A stretch of 64,000 nt of DNA, taken from NCBI GenBank assembly GCA_047967505.1, contig CM106539.1; one strand, written 5' to 3'. This document shows positions 56,526-64,000 of the stretch, piece after piece. The notes under the pieces are model-generated. The model was not told the origin of the DNA. It did no database searches and saw only the letters and a list, made by a program, of their open reading frames with translations. The stretch's first letter is position 1, and each line of letters starts with the position of its first letter. The DNA is from Dipteris shenzhenensis. Lineage: Eukaryota; Polypodiophyta; Polypodiopsida; Gleicheniales. The position numbers were made by a program, and so were the translations under genes.

Positions 56526-57937
56526 ATGGTGAATAAAAACCATGGCCGTTCTTGAAGAAGACGCTCTGTGGATGATAATGCTATGAAGGCAGAATTATAC
56601 CACACATCCTTACCCCGTCGACCTGCTTCTTCTATTTCGTCGGTAGAGAATTCAAGTACAGTCAAAACGGAAGGAACTTGGGAAAGGTTTAGTGTTTCGA
56701 AAGGAGCATGGGTGCTCATGCAACCTAGCAAAAGAAAAAGACCCCAGACAAAAAACATTTTCTTGGCATCATGGAAGGGAAGAGTACGAGATTTTAAAAT
56801 CACCAGAGGGAAGATATCCGTGAAAGAAGTTTTGATTCAGCATGTGTACATGCATAAAGAACTTGTCTTGCGAGACTATCCAAAAGATCTTCCGCAACAC
56901 AGGCCTAATCGTATATTTTTCTATTGTGGTTTTTTTCTTTACGAGGTGTATGGATTTTTAAGATGAAGCTTTCTCTATTTGCTTATTGACATTCTTGTGT
57001 TGTTTTATTTTAGATTTATATCCTTCATCATATGAGACATGGCAAAACATCGATTATATTCTGGGATTTATAGATGTTCTGCATGGATCGATAGGAGAAC
57101 AATAATACCAAGGTCGATGTGCAACAGAGCTAGCTCAATCGGGTATATTTTTTACTGATCATTTTTATCAGTTGCTGGACAATGCTAACACACATGGTGT
57201 GTTAATAAAACAAGACCTTCCGACATGAAATTCAGTGGATTGGCCTCATCCACATTCTAGTGTTACAGAGGCATATAGGGCCAAGCTTTTCAAAGAAGTA
57301 CAGAAAGATCTGATGCCCAATATTGCCACAAGGATAATAAAAATTTCTTTATGCATGCCTCTCACAGTTTTTGTGGACTTGTTTAATACCTTTCCAGTGA
57401 AGGTTTCAAAAACAATGTTCACAGTTAAAGCAACAAGTTCGGCAGGGATAAGAAGACATGTAGTTCAGTGTTTTGTGAGGTTGTCCAACCTTCTATGCAA
57501 CTAAAGTACACAGTTGCATCACAAAATTTTATTTTCTCTTTTTATTACAAGCATAGTCGAATGCTAGGCACAAAACTAGTCCCAATGGATCAAGATGAAG
57601 ATTCTTTTGGTGCAAAAAATAAACTTCTTGATATTGATGTTGTTGAGAATGGTGATGTGCTAGTCAATATCTCATTAAGAGAATGTTGCTCCCTAGCTCA
57701 ATTGCGCAATGACATTCTGTTTAAGACAGAATGTTCTATTTCAAACGACTTTTTATTTATCTACAACAACAAAAAGGTACACCATCTGATTTATCCTAGT
57801 CTCATTAAGCATTGCTATTAGTTTACTTTACCACTCTGATTCATATTGCTTTTTTGCAGTTGCTCAAAAGAAGAGAGAGCTCAATAAAAATCAAAGACAT
57901 TGAAAATTTAAAAATTGAGATAACACAGACTCCATAA
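56526..57937 (+). pseudogene. Three-exon gene with a BAH-like N-terminal region
   Basis: Exon 1 (from the ATG at 56526 to about 56944) reads MVNKNHGRS, a TGA, then SVDDNAMKAELYHTSLPRR. Next comes a stretch FSVSKGAWVLMQPSKRKRPQTKNIFLASWKGRVRDFK followed by basic and hydrophobic strands, reminiscent of a BAH domain (a nucleosome- or protein-binding module). Exon 2 (57014-57777) carries two stops and, near 57470, a frameshift; it contains LLDIDVVENGDVLVNISLREC. Exon 3 (57860-57937) ends KDIENLKIEITQTP. The last part (LRNDILFKTEC, FLFIYNNKK, SIKIKDI) has a ubiquitin-like or beta-grasp flavour. Exon borders have good GT/AG signals. Product unknown; decayed. Confidence 0.45.
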
Positions 57938-58021
57938 ACAAAGGTTTTGTATTCAATCAAGTAAGATTTTGTACAGAAGTGTTTAGTTAAACATGTAGAA
58001 CATATTTCTGACATCCATTTT

Positions 58022-59097
58022 CTATTTATGTACAGCTTGATCCAGAGGCTGCTCTACATGGTCCAAGATCTCCCTATCATCATTTTTTGGAGAATCTTTT
58101 TTCTGTTGCTCCATCTTGTCCTGTACAGTATGTTGGTGCTGCTCCATTGTCTCCTCCACTGCCCCAGGAGCATTTGTTTGCTGCTGCTCCATCTTCTCCT
58201 CAACAACATTAGCAGCAGGTCCTTGCTCCTGTGGCTTCTCCTCCTCAGCACTAGGTGCTTGCTCCTGTGGCTTCTCCTCCTCAGCACTAGGTGCTTCATC
58301 TGTGGCATCAAGGTGTATGACACCTTCTTGTACTTTAGAGCTCTCACCCAACTCCATAGTAGCTGGTACAATAAGTTTGGCTATTCTTTCTCAAAATAGC
58401 TTGAAAGTAGATATTTGGCACTGATCAACACTCTCCATCCGCAGCTACTTGAATCATCTTGTTGTGGTGTCTGTACAGTTGGAAAGATATGTTAGAAACT
58501 GTTAACATCTGAACAAAACAAAATTATTTAATAAGTTCAAAGACATAGCATGAAATAGACATCAGTAAAGGGAATGACTTTTTACCTCTAGATTTATTGG
58601 CTCTATTGAATCCAAAAGAGAGACATTGGGAGGATAGTGATCCAATGCATCTAAAAGCCTTCTAATACAACTGCAAATATATAATTTAGTTAGTATGATA
58701 TCAAAATAATGAAGTTTTAAGTTCAAAAAGCACACACAGCACTTATAATTTCAGCTCTCTGTGTGTGTTTTTAAGAGAGTTGAATATAAAGCATTGCTTC
58801 TACTGGATGTCAATAGAAACAAAACTCCAGTGGTCACTGCATAAGGAAAAAAGCATTAGGAAATCAAAGGCTACAAGAGTTCTCAATCCTAAAGAAGAAT
58901 CTTAAAAGAAGTAGTCACCCACATACCTGTTATGGTATGGAAGTAGCAAAACATCAATTACTTCAAAATTGCAGTGTCTGAACCAGCTGGAAATACTGAT
59001 AGGAGTTTCCTTTGCATCTCTTAACTTAGAAGAAATGGCAGGATCAATAATATGGAATGTATGCTATATAGAGGGGTGAAGCCAGCTTCTCATCATG
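58022..59097 (-). pseudogene. Ulp1-type protease part of the H3-Ulp1 gene (exons 2-5)
   Basis: Exon 2 (59097-58927) reads HTFHIIDPAISSKLRDAKE and ends LLLPYHN. Exon 3 (from 58836) has the catalytic His/Asp in SDHWSFVSIDIQ, a TAG, then KQCFIFNSL; compare VDILAKQCFFVN in the plus-strand copy. Exon 4 (58672-58586) has CIRRLLDALDHYPPNVSLLDS. Exon 5 (58470-58022) has the Gln/Cys site in TPQQDDSSSCGWRVL. A one-base frameshift follows, leading to ERIAKLIVPATMELG and an acidic Gln/Glu tail with APSAEEEKPQEQ twice. Catalytic residues are all kept. Stops in exons 2 and 3 and the frameshift argue against an active full-length enzyme. Confidence 0.72.
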
Positions 59098-59187
59098 CTG
59101 CATAGGACCAAAAAATAATTAGGGTAGGATATAAAGGAGGTACAAGGATGATTGTTTTGCAAAAAATGTAAAATAATAGACACTTAC

Positions 59188-60020
59188 TAGAGCATTGCAA
59201 GGATGATAGTATCTAAGAAATACTCATTCTTATGAGACAATGCTACCAAGCATGGTTTTGTCAAGTCAAAATCATTCACTGAGAATTCATCCTCAATATG
59301 GACAACTATATTAGGGCCCAGCTCCTGCAACCTTCTATGTATCTGCAGCTCCCTCTTTCCAGTCTCCACATCTATAACAGATTTTGTTTCTTTTATTTAC
59401 TGCTTCAGTGACTCCTCATAAGCAGTCTTCCCTCTGGTGTTCTTTGAGTGGGTTACTTCAACAACCTTAACCTTATCTACCTTCAACTTCCTTGTAGGTG
59501 GAATTAACAATATGTCTCTCATCTTTATGTCCTACCATTCCACAGGATGAACAAGCTTGTCATACCTCCATCTCACTCTGGACAAAGTGTTGAAGTCTTT
59601 GGCCATCAAAGTCACCCTGTGAGCATGGGCTGCTACCAACATTGCATCTTCAAAATATTTTTCCAAGTAATCCTCTGCCATTTCCTGTAAGGAAAGAATG
59701 GCAGTTCTATTCCACCTGAACCCAAGGTGCCAACTATCACATATTTCTCTCACCAGTCTTTGAAAAGGTGCCTTCGGGATTGCAAAGCCTATAGCTTTCT
59801 GTTGCTTCATGATCTCCCTTAGCACACCTGCACCATGATTCAATCTCTTGGCCTTTTGCTTGAGCAGGCTCATTGGCTTACCCTTCCTGCCATGTGCAGC
59901 TCTTCCCTTTGGAGGCACACTAAATTTCTTGATACCTGCCCCAGCTGTTGTTGCTGCAAGCCCTGGCCCTTTCCCAGCTTTCCTTGCAGTTGACTTGGTT
60001 CTTGCCATCACTTTGACAAA
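59188..60020 (-). pseudogene. First coding exon: H3-like domain plus ~110-residue extension, in-frame stops
   Basis: One frame runs through the H3-like ORF (60008-59532), a TAG at 59532-59534, then KMRDILLIPPTRKLKVDKVKVV, a TAA at 59397-59399, and ETGKRELQIHRRLQELGPNIVVHIEDEF to LAML. The exon ends at a strong donor (CTCTA/GTAAGT) and starts after TTTGTATGCAG. The same frame on both sides of the stops, with protein-like composition and a proper splice site at the far end, shows that the ancestral protein read straight from histone fold into the linker of the protease. Confidence 0.68.
59532..60008 (-). CDS. Divergent histone H3-like protein (158 aa)
   Basis: An open frame from ATG at 60006-60008 to TAG. 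It starts MARTKSTARKAGKG, close to the H3 tail ARTKQTARKS. The tail is then longer and rich in Ala/Gly/Lys, with Lys and Arg spaced as in histone tails. The core has GVLREIMKQQKAIGF (H3 alphaN region, ALREIRKYQKS), APFQRLVREI (LPFQRLVREI), then RWNRTAILSLQEMAEDYLEKYFEDAMLVAAHAHRVTLMAKDF. RW, AEDYL and RVTLMxKDF are closer to plant CENH3 than to canonical H3, but loop 1 has canonical length, not the CENH3 insertion. The C terminus SRVRWRYDKLVHPVEW is unusual. An intron acceptor lies 12 bp before the ATG. It may now act as a free histone variant or be a relic of the fusion. Confidence 0.85.
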   Translation of the reverse strand: MARTKSTARKAGKGPGLAATTAGAGIKKFSVPPKGRAAHGRKGKPMSLLKQKAKRLNHGAGVLREIMKQQKAIGFAIPKAPFQRLVREICDSWHLGFRWNRTAILSLQEMAEDYLEKYFEDAMLVAAHAHRVTLMAKDFNTLSRVRWRYDKLVHPVEW

Positions 60021-60114
60021 CTGCATACAAAGCAATGGAAAGAGATTACAGACATGGAGAACATGTTTTGACAAAAAAAAGGCAATCACAGGGGTGGATG
60101 AAGCAACATAGAAA

Positions 60115-60185
60115 AATTTGCAATAAGACGCGATACAAGGAGTTTGAAATTCCTAACAGGTCCAAATCGCATTTTCCTGCAAATT
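60115..60185. repeat. Hairpin unit 1 (71 bp)
   Basis: Arms AATTTGCAATAAGACGCGAT and ATCGCATTTTCCTGCAAATT pair at about 17 of 20 positions around a 31-base centre. Preceded by GGGGTGGATGAAGCAACAT, as is unit 2. Confidence 0.85.
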
Positions 60186-60339
60186 CCTGAAATGACATGC
60201 TGGTGCATTCCTATAGTGATTTCTTTGTCTTTACAACTAAATACAGTATGAATGGAGTTTATGCAAGAAGAGTACAGCCATGGATAGCTATGGAAGTCAC
60301 AAAACCAGAATGACAGGGGTGGATGAAGCAACATTTCAA

Positions 60340-60410
60340 TATTTGCAACAAAACGCGATTTCAGCTATTTGAAATTCTTAAGGCCTTCTCCTCGCGTTTT
60401 CCTGCAAATT
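60340..60410. repeat. Hairpin unit 2 (71 bp)
   Basis: Arms TATTTGCAACAAAACGCGAT and CTCGCGTTTTCCTGCAAATT. The whole unit repeats unit 1 at a 225-bp distance. Confidence 0.85.
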
Positions 60411-61462
60411 CATGAGGCAACATGTTGGAATATGCCTTCAGTCATTTGAAGGTGTTTGCATGTCCATGCAAGATGGATTGAGTCTATGGAAGGCAAGAAG
60501 TGTGCACAGACTGAAGGAAGAACCCATAAGTACAGTTTTACCCTCACATGCAAATATCACACTTGAAGATCTGCATTCCTACAGTGATTTCTTGGTCTTG
60601 ACAACTAAATAAAATATGGACTGAGTCTATTCATTTCCATGTAGGATGGATTGTTTCTATGGTAGACAAGAAGATTGCAGAGACTGAGGGAAGGATTCAT
60701 TATTACTGACCTGAAATCTATCTGTGGATGTGCTGTGCTGCTGATGAGTACCCTGTGCTGGGGATGAACCTGTGCTGCTGGTCAGGATGCTGATGTTGCA
60801 GAGTATGGAGGTAAGAGAGCAGAGACTGGAGGGCAAGAGGGCTGAAACAGGATACCACAAATAAGTGCAAAATACAAATAAGGCATCTTCTAAATCCCAC
60901 ACGTGTGGAATGTAGTCGTTTTTCACACGTGTGGATGGGACCCAGATCTCTTGGAGTTTGAAATTTGGCACATGTGAAAGGTACACTTTATGCCTTGGAA
61001 CTTGTGCCATTCATGATTTCATAATCAATTCCACAACCACTCTTCCCTCCCCTGCCTCCCAATCTTTCATCCCTGCCAGGACCTGCCAGGACCCTTGCAT
61101 CTTCCATTTCCTTCTCTCTCTGATCCTTTCCCACCCAGCACACTCCATCCAGACTGCAACCTGCCTGAAGACTACTACCACTGCTAGATCTCCAGGTTAC
61201 CTAGAGTGTAGAGTTTAAGCTAGTGAAAGAGCAGGAGATTCACCAGTGCAACTCCAATAGCATGGAAAAGGAAAAAAAAGGTCAAAATTCTAGATTGTTT
61301 TCAATGTTTTTTGACATATATTTCTTCCATCCATTGGATTTTTGATGTCCAAATGTCTTCACTCAGCTCCACCCTTTTTATTATATATTCAATTGATACT
61401 GTCCAAGAATGTGGTAAATCACCCAGGAATTTGATTGGAGATGGATATGAATAGAACCTAGA

Positions 61463-61534
61463 AATTTGCAACAAAATGCGAGGAGAGTGGTTTATACATC
61501 TCTAAATAGCCCATATCGCATTTTGCTACAAATT
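61463..61534. repeat. Hairpin unit 3 (72 bp)
   Basis: Arms AATTTGCAACAAAATGCGAG and TATCGCATTTTGCTACAAATT. Preceded by GATATGAATAGAACC, like unit 4. Confidence 0.85.
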
Positions 61535-61668
61535 CCTAATGTTGACACATTCCTCATGAAAAGCTTCACTTAGCTCCAGCCTTTCTCTTGCATATCAAAT
61601 CATACTATCCAGGAATCAATGAGATGAACCTAGTGTTTGATTTGACATGCATATGAACAGAACTAGAG

Positions 61669-61740
61669 AATTTGCAACAAAATGCAAGGAGAGTGCTTTA
61701 TATTTTCCAAATGGTCCCCCATCGTGTTTTGCTGCAAATT
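61669..61740. repeat. Hairpin unit 4 (72 bp)
   Basis: Arms AATTTGCAACAAAATGCAAG and CATCGTGTTTTGCTGCAAATT. It lies 206 bp after unit 3 within a larger diverged repeat. Confidence 0.85.
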
Positions 61741-62171
61741 CCTATGTCTAATTTGGTTCTCACTTCTACCTCATTGTTTTGCTATCTTTAGCCCTATGGA
61801 ATTCTTCCTTGATGATGAGAAATGTTTCTGCTTTGGAACAGTTGACTCCTAGGCCCAACTTTCAGAAGGAAGCTGGACTTTTCTGTTGCTATTATAAGAC
61901 CACAGCAATCACCAGGTGAGTCATGAGAGCTCATGAAGGAATTATCTGGTGATATCCTATGCATTCACCGATTGCATATGTTAGCATATAGAATTCAAAG
62001 TATATAAGTTTTTGAATAGGCAAAAAGAAGAGACTGGAGCACAGTGCTGATTCTTCCATCACAAAACAAAAGGAACCAAAAGAGGACAAGTCTCCAGATT
62101 TGCTCCTATTTGAGTTTCTTCACAAATGCAAGGCTCAGAGTAACTTCCACATATACCACAGTATTTTCAAC

Positions 62172-63758
62172 ATGGAGTTCACAATGAGCTCTGTACTGGA
62201 GCATCACAAAGATTTTCTTTCAAACTATTGGGATACCTTCAAAGAACTGACAGAGGTAGGAAGAATTGTGGAAGGAGAAAAGGTTTTTATGCATATAAAT
62301 CATATTGTCTCCATTGACAGGTTGAGGTACCATGTGAACAGAAGATTTGATAGCCTGCCTGATCAATATAAATTCAACTGTAACTTGCACACCAGAAAGT
62401 GCAGAGTTCTTGAGGAAACCATGGCATTCCTTATGTACATTGTCTTTAGTCAAGAGTCTTTGGATGAACAAGGGCAGGAGACTAAAGAAGAAGACACATC
62501 TGAAGTAGAGGAAAAGAGAATGTTTGTTTGGTAACAGAAATGGCAGAGCAAGAAGAAGATATCAACCTTCAGGATGAGGGGCTGCAAGTGGCTGCTCTTA
62601 ACCTTGTTCAACTGAGGACAAAAACTCTGAGGGGAGCAGAGCCAGTTGAAGATTTTGATGTTCAAAGCAGCAACTATGCAGTGCCCATGCTTCCAGGTGT
62701 CTTGATTGGTGGAAAAGATTATGTTTTTCTCCATGATATAGAGTGTATGTTCAATTTGAGGGAGGACTATGCCATTTCCCTTATTGCCCAGGCTTCAAGG
62801 CTTGACAAGGAGGTTGGCATAGAGGATGACCATTCACTACTGGCTTTGGAAACAATTTTTGATCCTGCAGAGGCCCTTACTTTTTGTTTCAAAGAGGTTG
62901 AAAAGTTCCAAGAGCCAGATGAAGCTGCCTTCCAGCTCACACAGGAAGCTATGAATCTCTCAGCACTATACATAGAAAAGCCTAAAGAAGAGGCTAGACA
63001 AGAGGGGAGAGGAATAAATCTTTGGAATGATGAACTGCTTATTGTTGATGAAAATGAGAAGGTACTTCAAATCAAATACTTTGTCTTCTGCTTAACTTTG
63101 TTTTGTAGGTTGTGTATTAGGCTCACTCCAATCTTTTGATATGTGGCAGCTACAAATTGAGGATGACACATTCCTCTAGAGATCAAGTGGAAGCAGGCCG
63201 GTTGGGTTTCGCAAAATTGGGTTTCGCAAAATGTCAGGCCTAGCTCATTATATTCATGATCTAGGTAGTGCTAAGATCTTGATTTACCATAGGCAGTTGA
63301 GCAACAATGGAGAAGCCATTGTTTACTTCTTAAAATGTTTGTCCAGGGCTTTAGGTGGACATGATCTTTCATGGCAAAAGGAAAAGATCATTTTGATAGA
63401 GAGGTTGTCTGCCATAGATATATTTGGAGATTATGTGAATAAGCAGGCCTCTAGGGCCGCTTACTTTTTGTGTTACACTTCTTATGCATTAGCATGTGGT
63501 GTTAAGGAGCCCAAATTTCTGGAGGGCTATGGAAAACACAAGCTCATAAGGTTTCAAGAGCCACCCATGATTGCATCAAGCCACACAATCCAAGAAGAAG
63601 AACAGGTGGAGATAGCTGAAGAAAAGGATACCCCTCCCAAACAAGCAACAGAGGCAAGCATTGATAAACATACAGTCGACATCAAGCCAATAAAGAAGAA
63701 AAAGACTCCAATCAAGATAAAAAAGAGAGTTCCGATCGGCAGGCCCTGGGAGAAATAG
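62172..63758 (+). pseudogene. Two-exon gene of unknown function with basic C terminus
   Basis: Starts MEFTMSSVLEHHKDFLSNYW at 62172. A one-base frameshift near 62530 joins it to a long open stretch (to 63061) with VAALNLVQLRTKTLRGAEP, VLIGGKDYVFLHDIECMFNLREDYAISLIAQASR and an acidic tail. A donor (AAG/GTACTT) and acceptor (ATGTGGCAG) border a short intron. Exon 2 (63150-63758) has one early TAG and a 15-bp duplication (TTGGGTTTCGCAAAA twice). It then contains LAHYIHDLGSAKILIYHRQLSNNGEA, a helical block, and ends in an acidic stretch plus a basic, nuclear-signal-like tail (KPIKKKKTPIKIKKR). I do not recognise the family. Few lesions suggest recent decay or assembly errors. It diverges from the H3-like gene. 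Confidence 0.5.
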
Positions 63759-64000
63759 GATTTAGTCATCAAATATAGCACAAACATTATATTAAAGTTG
63801 AAGTGATTTGTACAAAGTCTTTGATATCTGGTATGATCTTGTATAAATGAACAATAAGTTGAAGATGAAATGATTTGTACATTTAGATAGAGTGGTGTCG
63901 TTAAATATTGAAAAAATAATATATTGAAATTGTGAACAAATTGTATTACGTTTAGATCATATGTTTCACAAAAGAAATACTTTTGATGCATAACACCAAG
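63759..64000. other. 3' flank of the last gene
   Basis: AT-rich sequence with diverged repeats of GTTGAAGWTGAARTGATTTGTAC (63799 and 63860). No coding sequence seen. Confidence 0.5.

Larger units (their letters stand above)
60021..62171. other. Region between divergent genes, with repeated hairpin units
   Basis: Contains the 5' intron or leader of the H3-like gene and two pairs of diverged tandem units of about 205-225 bp. Each unit carries a 71-72-bp hairpin (annotated separately). Short frames at 60657-61010 (minus) and 60931-61218 (plus) have no recognisable domain. The 5' exon and promoter of the H3-like gene could not be located. Confidence 0.45.

Noticed and set aside
59532-60008. Calling the H3-like ORF CENH3
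   Set aside because: Core words fit CENH3, but loop 1 has canonical length and the tail begins like canonical H3, so only a divergent H3-like variant is claimed.
1-64000. tRNA, rRNA or organelle-derived genes
   Set aside because: I looked for tRNA-like cloverleaf words and conserved rRNA segments and saw none; a tool-based scan would be needed to exclude short ones.

Overview
The window looks like nuclear DNA of a land plant with a large, repeat-rich genome. The evidence is TTTAGGG-type telomeric repeats, Ty1/copia elements with a Met-tRNA-type primer site, Ty3/gypsy and LINE debris, and short GT-AG introns of about 80-100 bp. The mix of families suggests a non-flowering lineage (bryophyte, lycophyte, fern or gymnosperm), but that is an impression and not a proof. 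Only two or three genes look intact; most coding sequence is decayed. All translations and exon borders were made by eye.

1-9 kb: the end of a gypsy pol gene (integrase), then a decayed extra ORF cut in two by a small copia-type element with exact 5-bp target duplications. Next come a 13-bp minisatellite and the first arm of a large inverted repeat. 9-28.4 kb: mostly decayed sequence with several tandem duplications, a second copia-type element that carries an opposite-strand copia fragment, a relic of a membrane-protein gene, a long hairpin, and the second inverted-repeat arm. 28.5-34 kb: a minus-strand LINE split by a third copia-type element. The three copia-type elements form one gag-only (pol-less) family. 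34-39.4 kb: tandem duplications downstream of an apparently intact minus-strand gene for a multi-pass membrane protein (37048-38607).

39.4-50.2 kb is extreme simple sequence: polypurine blocks, an assembly gap, a G-rich minisatellite and a GA array studded with GC palindromes. Inside this stretch two telomere-like arrays face outward (CCCTAAA at 44.6-45.5 kb, TTTAGGG at 49.9-50.2 kb), and decayed multi-exon genes diverge from them. On the left is a minus-strand gene resembling a DUF7869-type protein. On the right is a plus-strand gene with a methyltransferase-like region followed by two tandem Ulp1 (C48) cysteine-protease domains.

50-64 kb is the most interesting part. It holds these two Ulp1 domains, a small intact coiled-coil gene, a basic BAH-like gene, a minus-strand gene, and another multi-exon gene at the right edge. 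The minus-strand gene begins with a complete histone-H3-like protein and continues in the same frame, through a stop codon, into a third Ulp1 protease. The three Ulp1 copies share intron positions and phases, so they are DNA-level duplicates of one gene family. The chromatin-like (H3-like, BAH-like, methyltransferase-like) and SUMO-protease-like parts suggest a poorly described gene or mobile-element family. The copies here carry stops and frameshifts, so present-day function is uncertain except perhaps for the H3-like ORF.
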